A DNA stretch of 64,000 bases, taken from assembly GCA_038125265.1 (NCBI GenBank), contig JAYPDM010000001.1, forward strand, positions 53,485 through 117,484, written 5' to 3'. Source of the stretch: JAURFX01 sp038125265. Lineage in GTDB: Bacteria > Pseudomonadota > Gammaproteobacteria > Steroidobacterales > Rariloculaceae. Both the position numbers and the translations under genes were made by a program. Of the stretch, positions 28,027 through 36,481 are shown one piece after another (positions within the stretch are counted from its first letter, which is position 1; each line of letters starts with the position of its first letter). The notes beneath the pieces are model-generated. The model did no database searches. It was given only the letters and a program-made list of their open reading frames with translations, and was not told the origin of the DNA.

Positions 28027-29196
28027 TTATTTTAGGACTTCAATACCAGGTAGTTTTTTACCGCTGAGATATTCAAGACTCGCACCACCGCCGGTAGAAA
28101 TATAGCTCATGCCTTCAGAGAGATTAAATTTATTGATTGCTGCTACTGTATCTCCGCCACCTGCAAAGGAGTATGCATCAGAGCGCTTGATAGCTTCACC
28201 GATGAGTTTTGTTCCCATGCTGAATGCTTCAACCTCAAAAACACCCAAAGGGCCATTCCATATAATCGTTTTTGCATGAGCAATGAAATTTGAAAATTCT
28301 TTTGCAGAATTTTTACCAATATCTAAAATCAATTGGTCTTTGGGAATTTGATCGACAGAAATATCCGTAAAAATTTCTTTGGGGTTATTGATAGAATCCG
28401 CGGTCGTAACATCGGTAGGTAGAAGGACCTTGGCATCACCAAATTCACCATTAAGCAAACTATTTGAGAAATCTAACATTGAACTTTCAACTAAAGACCT
28501 TTCTGTATTAATGCCCTTAGCCATCAATAAAGTGTTTGCAATACCACCACCAGGTATTAAATAATCCACTTTGGATGAGAGCTTTTTCAAGATCTCAATC
28601 TTTGTAGATACTTTTGAGCCTCCCACAATTGCAACGTAAGGATGCTCTCGGGAGGCAGAGACACGCTCAAGAGCATCAACTTCACTTTCTAATAAAAAAC
28701 CAGCAAATGAGTTTTTGATTTTTTTTGCAATTCCATAGGTCGTCGCATGAGCTCTATGCGAAGACCCAAATGCATCCATAATAAAAAAATCTGCATGCTC
28801 TAAGTATTTTTCGATTAATTCTTCTTTATTCTCCTTTTCACCCTCATGAAATCTAACATTCTCAAATAATTCAAATTGACTGGAGCTTTTTTTAAGATCC
28901 CTAAACTCACTGATCAGTGGAACTTCAGTATTAAGATATGCTGACAAAGATTCCGCAACAGGTTTTAGACTAAAACAAGGGTCAAACTCACCCTCAATCG
29001 GCCTTCCCAAATGAGAGAGAATTATGACCTTGCTGCAATATTTTCCTAAATACTCTAGGGTTGGTAATGATGCCTTAATTCTTGAGTCATCAGTAATTTC
29101 TTGATTTTCATTTAGTGGAACATTAAGGTCACACCGAATAATAACGTCTTGATTAGAAACATCAGCACTCTTGAGCGTTCTAAGTAAGTTAGGCAT
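28027..29196 (-). CDS. pgk: Phosphoglycerate kinase
   Basis: Pgk interconverts 1,3-bisphosphoglycerate and 3-phosphoglycerate with ATP. The 389-residue protein has the substrate motif IRCDLNVPLN (20-29), HLGRP, GGSKVSTKIEIL, the nucleotide region WNGPLGVFE and the C-terminal GGGDTVAA. It overlaps the gap gene by 8 bases. Length is typical of bacterial Pgk. Confidence 0.97.
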   Translation of the reverse strand: MPNLLRTLKSADVSNQDVIIRCDLNVPLNENQEITDDSRIKASLPTLEYLGKYCSKVIILSHLGRPIEGEFDPCFSLKPVAESLSAYLNTEVPLISEFRDLKKSSSQFELFENVRFHEGEKENKEELIEKYLEHADFFIMDAFGSSHRAHATTYGIAKKIKNSFAGFLLESEVDALERVSASREHPYVAIVGGSKVSTKIEILKKLSSKVDYLIPGGGIANTLLMAKGINTERSLVESSMLDFSNSLLNGEFGDAKVLLPTDVTTADSINNPKEIFTDISVDQIPKDQLILDIGKNSAKEFSNFIAHAKTIIWNGPLGVFEVEAFSMGTKLIGEAIKRSDAYSFAGGGDTVAAINKFNLSEGMSYISTGGGASLEYLSGKKLPGIEVLK

Positions 29197-30199
29197 TTAT
29201 TAGTGCGAGAGTGGTATCAAGCATTCGGTTTGAAAATCCCCATTCGTTATCATACCAAGAGCAAATTTTGACCAAATTTCCCTCTATTACCTTTGTGAGA
29301 CTTGTATCAAAAATTGAAGATGCAGGATTGTGATTAAAATCAATAGACACTAAAGGCTTATCACAAATAGCCAGCACCCCACTCATTTCTCCACTCACAG
29401 CTTTAGCAATCATCTCGTTAATCTCGACTTCAGTCGTATTGCGCGAGGCTATAAAGGATAAGTCTACTACCGAAACATTAATCGTTGGCACTCTCATAGC
29501 AAAACCATCAAGCTTGCCATTTAATTCAGGCAATACCAGGCCTACAGCTGCTGCTGCTCCTGTTTTTGTTGGGATCATGGATTGAGTCGCTGAACGAGCA
29601 CGCCTTAGGTCAGAGTGATAGACATCAGTCAATACTTGATCGTTTGTGTATGCATGGATCGTTGTCATGACCCCACTCTCTATACCAATTCCATCATTGA
29701 GGACCTTGGCGACGGGCGCCAAACAGTTTGTTGTACATGAGGCATTCGAAATCACCTGGTCGGATGACTTTAAGCTTGAATGGTTAACACCGTACACAAT
29801 GGTAGCATCGACATCTTTACCTGCAGGAGCAGAGATGATAACTTTTTTTGCTCCAGCTTGAAGGTGCGCGCCTGCCTTCTCCTTAGATGCAAAAAATCCA
29901 GTGCATTCAAGGACGACGTCTATTGCTAATTCTTTCCAGGGAAGTTTACTCGGATCTCTCTCAGCAAAGACTTTAATTGTGTCATTATCAACAATAATTG
30001 AGTCTTCATTTGCCTGAACATCAAAGGGAAAAATTCCATGTGCCGTATCATATTTTGCAAGGTGTGCATTTGTGTTTGCATCACCGAGATCATTAATAGC
30101 AACAATTTCTATCGATCCCCTATGAGGGCCTTCATACAAAGCACGTAAAATATTTCTTCCAATTCTGCCAAATCCATTTATCGCTATCTTCACTGCCAT
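29189..30199 (-). CDS. gap: Glyceraldehyde-3-phosphate dehydrogenase, type I
   Basis: GAPDH oxidises glyceraldehyde 3-phosphate to 1,3-bisphosphoglycerate. The 336-residue protein has INGFGRIGR (7-15), Asp37 in INDLGD which favours NAD, the active-site SNASCTTNC with Cys155, and HAYTNDQ. In gammaproteobacteria the gene between tkt and pgk can be epd (erythrose-4-phosphate dehydrogenase). Here HAYTNDQ rather than the Epd-type HSAMNDQ, and general similarity to the proteobacterial CbbG-type sequence, favour GAPDH. Confidence 0.93.
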   Translation of the reverse strand: MAVKIAINGFGRIGRNILRALYEGPHRGSIEIVAINDLGDANTNAHLAKYDTAHGIFPFDVQANEDSIIVDNDTIKVFAERDPSKLPWKELAIDVVLECTGFFASKEKAGAHLQAGAKKVIISAPAGKDVDATIVYGVNHSSLKSSDQVISNASCTTNCLAPVAKVLNDGIGIESGVMTTIHAYTNDQVLTDVYHSDLRRARSATQSMIPTKTGAAAAVGLVLPELNGKLDGFAMRVPTINVSVVDLSFIASRNTTEVEINEMIAKAVSGEMSGVLAICDKPLVSIDFNHNPASSIFDTSLTKVIEGNLVKICSWYDNEWGFSNRMLDTTLALINA

Positions 30200-30200
30200 T

Positions 30201-32192
30201 CTAATCTCCTATATTGGCCAACACCGAGTTCACAACCTCGTCAGTAGTAATATTATATTTTTTAAATAAATCTGAAGCCGGTGCAGAGGCACCAAACTCA
30301 TCGATTGATATTGCATGCCCATGGTTACCGATAATTTTCCACCATGGCATCGAGTGTGCGGCTTCAATTGTAACCTTGTAGGTATGGTCAGGCAATACAT
30401 GATCACGGTAAGTTTGCTCTTGCTCAAAAAAAGCCTCCATACACGGCATTGATACCACTCTGCATGAAATACCTTTTTCCTCTAGCTTTAATGCTGCCTC
30501 ATAACCGATATGTACCTCTGAACCTGATGCCACCAAAACTACCCTTGCATTATCAGGTGAGTTATAAAGTATGTAGCCACCCTTTGAAATATGTTCGATT
30601 TGCTCTTGGGTACGGCTCATAAAAGGAATCTTTTGCCTAGTTAATGCGAGTGCCGATGGGCCATGGCATTTGTCTAGTGAACAAAGCCAAGCGACGATTG
30701 TCTCAACACTGTCACAAGGTCTCCAAACGTGCACATTAGGAATTGATCGTAACGAAGTTAAATGCTCAATTGGTTGATGGGTGGGCCCATCTTCACCAAG
30801 CCCAATGGAATCATGCGTTAAGACATGTATCGTTCTGATTTTCATCAGGGCTGACATTCTAATTGCATTTTTTGAGTAATCCGAAAACACTAAAAACGTT
30901 CCACTGTAAGGAATATGCGAACCGTACAATGACAGGCCATTCATAATACCTGCCATACCAAATTCTCTAACCCCATAATGCATGTAATTGCCTAACTCGT
31001 TATCTTTACTAAAAACGGTTGAGGCATTAACTTTAGTATTATTTGAGCCAGTTAAGTCAGCGGATCCTCCAAAAAGCATTGGGAGATGTGGATATATCTT
31101 TTCTAACGCATCTTGTGAGCATTGCCTGGTTGCCTTAGACTCTTCCTTGCTCGCAGTCGAAGCAATCATGTCTCTTTTTAGGTCATCCCAGTTATGCGGA
31201 AACTTTGTTGAGATTAAATCTATAAAATCTTCAATGCCTATCTCAGAGCTATTTTGTTTAAACTTTTCGCTCCACTCAGACTCAGATTTCATGCCTTGGT
31301 CTTGGTGGCTCCATTGGTCAAGTATGTTTTGAGGAATATGAAAAGGATCCTTATCCCAATCAGTTTCAAGTTTTAAGTGATCTATCTCCTCTTTCCCAAG
31401 GGGCGCTCCATGTGATGATGCCTTGCCTGCTTTATTGGGAGAGCCTTTTCCTATAATTGTTTTAAAACAAATAATGCTTGGCTGTCCTTGGTTTGACTTA
31501 GCACACTGAATCGCTTCATCTATGGCTTCCATGTTATGGCCGTCAATATCTTCAAGAACCTGCCAGCCATAACTCTTAAATCTTTCAGGCGTATTATCGC
31601 TAAACCATCCTTTTGTCTCTCCATCGATGGATATGCTGTTGTCATCATAGAGCATTATAAGCTTGCCTAGTCCTAATGTGCCTGCCAAAGAGCAGGCCTC
31701 ATGAGATATCCCCTCCATCAAGCATCCGTCTCCAAGTAAAACAAAAGTAAAATGATCAATAGGAGAAAAATCATTAAATTTATATTTCTTATTGAGTTGT
31801 TTTTCTGCTATGGCCATTCCCACAGCATTAGAAACCCCCTGTCCCAATGGCCCTGTCGTCGTCTCGATGCCATAATCGATCTCATACTCTGGATGGCCAG
31901 CAGTAACCGAACCTAATTGGCGAAATGCCTTGATATCTTCTAAAGAAATTTTGTATCCGGTTAGATAATTAACAGAATAAAGGAGCATTGATCCATGCCC
32001 ATTCGAGACAATAACTCTATCTCGGTTAGCCCATTTGGGGTTTTTAGGATTGTAACTTAGATGTTTTTTCCAAAGGACCGTTGCAATCTCAGCCATCCCC
32101 ATTGGCATGCCCGGGTGTCCAGATTGTGCCGCCTCAACCGCATCAGCAGTTAAGACTCTTATTGCGTGCGGCAAATCGTTTTGTATTTTCAA
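30201..32192 (-). CDS. tkt: Transketolase, TTG start
   Basis: Transketolase moves two-carbon units between sugar phosphates with thiamine diphosphate. The 663-residue protein has ANSGHPG-like AAQSGHPGMPMG (17-28), the GDG...ThDP site LLGDGCLMEG, ISIDGETKGW, and the Pyr-domain VLTHDSIGLGEDGPTHQP. Translation starts at TTG 32192: no upstream in-frame ATG fits, and AAGGA lies 6 bases before this TTG. It is the first gene of the carbon operon, one base before gap, with a likely promoter just upstream. Confidence 0.96.
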   Translation of the reverse strand: MKIQNDLPHAIRVLTADAVEAAQSGHPGMPMGMAEIATVLWKKHLSYNPKNPKWANRDRVIVSNGHGSMLLYSVNYLTGYKISLEDIKAFRQLGSVTAGHPEYEIDYGIETTTGPLGQGVSNAVGMAIAEKQLNKKYKFNDFSPIDHFTFVLLGDGCLMEGISHEACSLAGTLGLGKLIMLYDDNSISIDGETKGWFSDNTPERFKSYGWQVLEDIDGHNMEAIDEAIQCAKSNQGQPSIICFKTIIGKGSPNKAGKASSHGAPLGKEEIDHLKLETDWDKDPFHIPQNILDQWSHQDQGMKSESEWSEKFKQNSSEIGIEDFIDLISTKFPHNWDDLKRDMIASTASKEESKATRQCSQDALEKIYPHLPMLFGGSADLTGSNNTKVNASTVFSKDNELGNYMHYGVREFGMAGIMNGLSLYGSHIPYSGTFLVFSDYSKNAIRMSALMKIRTIHVLTHDSIGLGEDGPTHQPIEHLTSLRSIPNVHVWRPCDSVETIVAWLCSLDKCHGPSALALTRQKIPFMSRTQEQIEHISKGGYILYNSPDNARVVLVASGSEVHIGYEAALKLEEKGISCRVVSMPCMEAFFEQEQTYRDHVLPDHTYKVTIEAAHSMPWWKIIGNHGHAISIDEFGASAPASDLFKKYNITTDEVVNSVLANIGD

Positions 32193-32219
32193 TGAATTTC
32201 CTTAAATTGCTGAATCTAA

Positions 32220-32248
32220 AGTGTATGCAATAAGAAAAAAATTGTCTA
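32220..32248 (-). promoter_or_regulatory. Likely sigma-70 promoter of the tkt-gap-pgk operon
   Basis: On the minus strand, TAGACA (32248-32243), a 17-base spacer and TACACT (32225-32220) fit a sigma-70 promoter in the 68-base gap after the LON-domain gene. The start of transcription would lie about 20 bases before the TTG start of tkt. Confidence 0.5.
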
Positions 32249-32260
32249 CGTGGGAAGCGA

Positions 32261-32860
32261 TTATTGCAACGTTTTATGAGACTGCTCAGCATGCTCAACA
32301 TACTGAAAGATCCCATCATAAATTTTTTCCAGCCTCTTTATAGGGTTGTCCGTTTGCAATATATCCTGCTTTAGATCAATTGATAAATTGACCAGCTCCC
32401 CAAGACGATAGCTTAGCCATGATGCATTATCCAATTGAAAGTTATAGTACTCTTTATCACCCTCAATCTTTTCATAAATTTCTTCCAAAAGCTTGGATAA
32501 GCATTGGAATCGTTCTGGAACTTTTATCTCATCCTTTTCGCTCATCACATGGACTCTTGAGAGGCGCAGATTATCATCCTCAAGATAACTATCTCCAAGT
32601 ATCACCCTCTCTGTGCCCTTGATAAGAATATTGAGGCCACCTTGCTGATCGGATTCCCATGAAACTATATTGGCAAGTGTGCCAGTAATTTCTTTATAAT
32701 TCTTATCTTTCCTTGACTTGACAATGACAAACGGAGTCTTATTTTTAATTGATTCACCGACCATCCTTAAATATCTGGGCTCAAAAATTTTCAAAAAGGC
32801 TCTACTTTCAGGAAAAAGAACGATATTAAGTGGAAATATTGGTAAGTATTTTTGATGCAT
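32261..32860 (-). CDS. LON substrate-binding-domain protein
   Basis: The 199-residue product is a free-standing LON N-terminal (substrate-binding) domain: it begins LPIFPLNIVLFPES (6-19), followed by IFEPRYLRMV (26-35), and has no AAA+ or peptidase part. Relatives are common in proteobacteria but their role is not settled; protein quality control is only a guess. Its ATG follows the mpl stop with no gap, so it is probably translated with mpl. Confidence 0.85.
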   Translation of the reverse strand: MHQKYLPIFPLNIVLFPESRAFLKIFEPRYLRMVGESIKNKTPFVIVKSRKDKNYKEITGTLANIVSWESDQQGGLNILIKGTERVILGDSYLEDDNLRLSRVHVMSEKDEIKVPERFQCLSKLLEEIYEKIEGDKEYYNFQLDNASWLSYRLGELVNLSIDLKQDILQTDNPIKRLEKIYDGIFQYVEHAEQSHKTLQ

Positions 32861-34237
32861 TTATTTTTCTATCTCTCTAGACTTTAAATTCTGCGAGAGT
32901 ATTCTCGTTAATCCTCCAAAATCTCCATTAGACATTATTAATATATAGTCATTTATTTCTGAATTACAAGCTAAAGCATTTGATATTTCCTCGACACTGT
33001 CAAAGATGTAAATCTTACTTTTGATTGACTCTAAGCTCTTTTCAATGTCCCATGATACATTGCCTCTCAGGACATAGACCTTATCAGCCAAGCCTAAGGA
33101 CTGAGCCAGATCCCCAGCATGGGTTCCAATGCGCATGGTATTAGAGCGAAACTCTACTGCGCAAATTAATTTCCCCTCAGTCACATGCGGCTTGATAGCT
33201 TGAATCGTTTTTTTAAATGCTGTGGGGTGGTGGGCAAAATCATCATAAATATGGACCCCATTAAAAATGCCTTTCCTCTCAAGCCTTCTTCGGACGCCTA
33301 AAAACTCCTCGAGAGCCTTAATAGAATCTTTGGGATGAACACCAATGCTATTCGCGGCAGCTATAGCTGAAACAGCATTCTCAAGATTATGCTCCCCCAT
33401 CAGTGACCAACTGCCAGTACCGATAGCTTGATCATCCTTAAAGACAGTAAATGTGGAGTTTGCACCAATCATGTCGTATTTTGCATACCAATCTGGAGCA
33501 ATATCGGCACAGGAGAAGGTCTCAACATTACTCCAGTAGCCATGAGAGAGTACTTTACTTATGTTTTGATCTTCCTTATTGATTACAACTGTGCCACGAC
33601 TTGGTACTGTGCGAATTAGGTGTGTAAATTGTTTTACAATTTCGTCCAAATCTTTGTAGATATCTGCATGATCAAACTCAAGATTGCTAATGACAAGCGT
33701 CTTAGGCCTGTAATGGACAAACTTAGCTCGCTTATCAAAAAATGCAGTATCGTATTCATCTGACTCGATCACAAAGTATTCTGAACTTCCTAGGCGTGCA
33801 GATAATTTAAAATTCTCAGGGACGCCCCCCACAAGATAGCCAGGGTTTAGTCCTGCTGACTCTAATATCCAAGCAATCATGCTTGTCGTGGTCGTTTTTC
33901 CATGGGTTCCAGCAACCCCAATAACCCATCGATCTCGTAAAACATAATTAGCTAGCCACTCAGGACCGGAGACAAAAGGCAAATTCTCATTCAGTAGCCA
34001 TTCAATAACTTCATGCCCTCGGCTCATGACATTACCGATAACATAAAGATCTATGTCATCAGCAAAGTTTTTTGGATCATAGTTTTGAAAATAATTGATT
34101 CCTAATTTTTTTAGCTGTGTACTCATTGGTGGATAAATATTTTTATCCGATCCTGAAACCTTATGACCAAGCTCTTTTGCGAGCGCAGCAACGCCACCCA
34201 TAAAGGTTCCACCCACGCCTAAAATATGAATATGCAT
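32861..34237 (-). CDS. mpl: UDP-MurNAc:L-Ala-gamma-D-Glu-mDAP ligase (recycling)
   Basis: Mpl attaches recycled tripeptide, released during wall turnover, to UDP-MurNAc, saving de novo synthesis. The 458-residue protein is MurC-like but has the Mpl-type N-terminus HILGVGGTFMGG (4-15) and ATP loop AGTHGKTTTT (109-118). It differs from the window's other Mur ligases in lying far from the dcw cluster, which is usual for mpl. It has zero-base junctions with the membrane protein upstream and the LON gene downstream. Its presence implies that the muropeptide recycling pathway has been kept. Confidence 0.94.
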   Translation of the reverse strand: MHIHILGVGGTFMGGVAALAKELGHKVSGSDKNIYPPMSTQLKKLGINYFQNYDPKNFADDIDLYVIGNVMSRGHEVIEWLLNENLPFVSGPEWLANYVLRDRWVIGVAGTHGKTTTTSMIAWILESAGLNPGYLVGGVPENFKLSARLGSSEYFVIESDEYDTAFFDKRAKFVHYRPKTLVISNLEFDHADIYKDLDEIVKQFTHLIRTVPSRGTVVINKEDQNISKVLSHGYWSNVETFSCADIAPDWYAKYDMIGANSTFTVFKDDQAIGTGSWSLMGEHNLENAVSAIAAANSIGVHPKDSIKALEEFLGVRRRLERKGIFNGVHIYDDFAHHPTAFKKTIQAIKPHVTEGKLICAVEFRSNTMRIGTHAGDLAQSLGLADKVYVLRGNVSWDIEKSLESIKSKIYIFDSVEEISNALACNSEINDYILIMSNGDFGGLTRILSQNLKSREIEK

Positions 34238-34741
34238 TTAAACCACAAGCCCACTTAAAAACATCCAAATCCCAGTATAACCCAACATGATAAACACCCC
34301 TGTTGCGTAAAAATTAGATATTGCTTGGCCGATGATCCATCCAGAAATATGAATTGAAGCAATGAAAATTAATAAGTACATAATGAGTATTAGCAGGTGG
34401 TTGGGGCCAAAAAAAATAGACAATAAATGCACCGCTACGTAGGCAAGATTCAAAAGACCACCAATCGCTATGAGTGAACCAAATAACTGAATAAACCTAT
34501 TGGTAAATCCATTAATAAATAAAATGAGATACGTATATGCTGCAAGGCAAATGCATTCAAATATAACCAGGATAATGACTTGATTCAGCGTGAGGCTTAA
34601 CAATGAATCATTGATAAGAGAAATAAATCCTGTAATTAAATAAACTAGAACATAGAATAAGAAAAGATTTATCGATCTAGGAAATTGACTTGGATGAACT
34701 CTTTGAGAGATAAGTCCAATAGGTAATTCAAAAAAATACAT
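34238..34741 (-). CDS. Small inner-membrane protein of unknown function
   Basis: I do not recognise a named function. The 167-residue product has about five hydrophobic segments (roughly 26-44, 51-76, 84-112, 115-135, 145-166) after a short polar N-terminus with HPSQFPRS. Small membrane proteins of this general pattern occur beside mpl in other proteobacteria, from memory and without a search. It ends exactly where mpl begins, so it is in the mpl-LON operon. It starts 20 bases from the divergent rnd. Confidence 0.75.
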   Translation of the reverse strand: MYFFELPIGLISQRVHPSQFPRSINLFLFYVLVYLITGFISLINDSLLSLTLNQVIILVIFECICLAAYTYLILFINGFTNRFIQLFGSLIAIGGLLNLAYVAVHLLSIFFGPNHLLILIMYLLIFIASIHISGWIIGQAISNFYATGVFIMLGYTGIWMFLSGLVV

Positions 34742-34761
34742 TTCAAGGTCTATTTTAACTT

Positions 34762-35793
34762 TTGAACTATATTACTAAAACAAGCGAACTAAAAAAATTT
34801 CTTGTAGACATTCGTCATGCCGCATTTGTAGGTATGGATTGTGAATTTATGCGAAGGAATACTTATTATGCAGTTCCCTCATTAATTCAATTAGCAACAA
34901 AAGAACAATCTGCAGTAATAGATCTTATGACACTGGAAGATACTTCAGCATTATTTGAATATCTCAATAGCTCGGAATCAATTTTTATACTGCATGGAGC
35001 GGAGCAAGACTTTGAGATCTTTGCTGATTTAAATATCAAACTCAAAAAATTTATTGATACTCAAATAGCTTTGACGATTTCTGGTCACACAATGCAAACC
35101 GCGCTTGAAAAGGCATTAGAGAGCGAACTTGCAATCATGATTGATAAAAGACTTCAGACAACTGACTGGTCAATTAGACCGCTCTCAAGCGAAAAAATAA
35201 ACTATGCACTTAGCGATACTCTTCATCTGATTGACTTATATGAATGCTTAGAAAAAAAACTAAAAAACTTAGGCAAGTTTAACTGGCTCATTGAAGATTC
35301 AATGCTTTTACAGGGCAACCACCTTAATGGATACATCTATAAATTTTTTTGTAAGGCATTAACATCAAAAAAGTCGAGTGAAATAAATTTTGAAAATTTA
35401 ATTACACTTTTATGTGCCCGCGAGCTAAAAGCGATGGAGACAAATAAGCCGCGCCAATGGATTATGTCTGATAAAGAGCTTAGATTAAATAGTAATAATG
35501 ATGTACTTGCAATCACGGCAGACAGCAAAGAACTCCTTGAGTTACAAAATTTTTATCTAAGTCAATTTAAAAAAATCAAAACTAATGCAATAGTTCCAAC
35601 TCGTAAGCTTGAGAAAAAGGAAGAAAAGTTGAATGCACTGATAAAGGATTTTGCTTTAAAGCATAATATTGCAAAAGAATTTATAGCCTCAAATTTTGAG
35701 GTGAAAGCATTCTTATTAAATATACCCACCTCGAGAGTGCAGGCAAGTTGGAGAATTGGACTGTTATCTGATTTGGCGTTAAGGGCTCAATGA
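34762..35793 (+). CDS. rnd: Ribonuclease D, TTG start
   Basis: RNase D is a 3'-5' exoribonuclease that trims tRNA precursors. The 343-residue protein has the DEDD exonuclease residues: Asp26 and Glu28 in VGMDCEFM, Asp83 in LHGAEQDFEIF, and Asp152 in YALSDTLHL. A single HRDC-like region follows (CARELKAMETNKPRQWIMSD). The TTG at 34762 is needed because the next ATG (codon 25) would remove the strand before the first catalytic Asp. The 3' end overlaps adk on the other strand by 15 bases. Confidence 0.92.
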   Translation: MNYITKTSELKKFLVDIRHAAFVGMDCEFMRRNTYYAVPSLIQLATKEQSAVIDLMTLEDTSALFEYLNSSESIFILHGAEQDFEIFADLNIKLKKFIDTQIALTISGHTMQTALEKALESELAIMIDKRLQTTDWSIRPLSSEKINYALSDTLHLIDLYECLEKKLKNLGKFNWLIEDSMLLQGNHLNGYIYKFFCKALTSKKSSEINFENLITLLCARELKAMETNKPRQWIMSDKELRLNSNNDVLAITADSKELLELQNFYLSQFKKIKTNAIVPTRKLEKKEEKLNALIKDFALKHNIAKEFIASNFEVKAFLLNIPTSRVQASWRIGLLSDLALRAQ

Positions 35794-36423
35794 TTTTAAT
35801 GTAGATTCAAATACACTCTTAACATCACCCTCAGAGAGGACAGCAATGAGCTTTCCGTTACTGAGATAATAATTAGAAACTGGCAAGGTCTCCGATCTGT
35901 AAACAACAAGGCGGTTCCTAATGGTATCCTCTTGATCATCATCCCTCTGAATAAGCTCACCGCCATTATTAATACACCTGTCAATCTTCTCTTTTGGGGA
36001 ATAATAAATATTTAAGATCTCATTGGTAATTGAGCAAGTCCTTCTTCCTGAGAGCCTTTTTATAAGAGTTTCTTCGTCTAGTTGGTAGTCCAGCACAAAA
36101 TTAATTTCTGTACCTAAATTAGCTAAGACCTTTTCTAGGTACTCCGCCTGCATAACATTTCTTGGATATCCGTCAAGAATAAAGCCCTTTTCTGTATCAA
36201 TCGTTTGAATGTATTCATCCACAATCTGATTGACCAATTCATCTGAAACCAATTCTCCAGCATCCATCTTAGCTTTTGCTTCAATGCCTAAAGATGTTTG
36301 ATTTTTCACGGCCTCCCTGAGCACATCGCCAGTTGAGATAGTGGGGATTGAGAAATAATCGCTCAGAAGTTTAGCTTGCGTTCCCTTTCCAACGCCTGGT
36401 GGACCGAGTAATATTAATCTCAT
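35779..36423 (-). CDS. adk: Adenylate kinase with a half-cysteine LID
   Basis: Adk interconverts ATP, ADP and AMP. The 214-residue long-form enzyme has the P-loop GPPGVGKGTQ (7-16), TGDVLRE, DGYPRN and GRRTC at the LID (126-130). In zinc-type enzymes such as that of Bacillus stearothermophilus the LID metal is held by Cys130, Cys133, Cys150 and Cys153. Here positions 130 and 150 are Cys but 133 is Thr and 153 is Asn, with the GGELIQRDDD that follows the second knuckle kept. The zinc site is therefore probably lost. It diverges from pfp. Confidence 0.96.
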   Translation of the reverse strand: MRLILLGPPGVGKGTQAKLLSDYFSIPTISTGDVLREAVKNQTSLGIEAKAKMDAGELVSDELVNQIVDEYIQTIDTEKGFILDGYPRNVMQAEYLEKVLANLGTEINFVLDYQLDEETLIKRLSGRRTCSITNEILNIYYSPKEKIDRCINNGGELIQRDDDQEDTIRNRLVVYRSETLPVSNYYLSNGKLIAVLSEGDVKSVFESTLKSLSP

Positions 36424-36439
36424 AAAAATACCTTAAAAT

Positions 36440-36452
36440 GTGTATCTTACAC
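36440..36452. repeat. Short palindrome in the adk-pfp divergent gap
   Basis: GTGTA-TCT-TACAC is a perfect 5-3-5 inverted repeat placed between the divergent starts of adk and pfp (58-base gap) and just upstream of a possible TATATT -10 for pfp. It could be an operator; nothing identifies the regulator. Confidence 0.35.
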
Positions 36453-36481
36453 GATCTATATTTGGAGACATTAGGAGAATT

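Noticed and set aside
29189..30199. Erythrose-4-phosphate dehydrogenase (epd) instead of gap
   Set aside because: The HAYTNDQ motif and overall sequence fit GAPDH; Epd has a different segment there.
30988..31332. Open frame of 114 residues antisense to tkt
   Set aside because: It is covered by strongly conserved transketolase sequence; no independent support.
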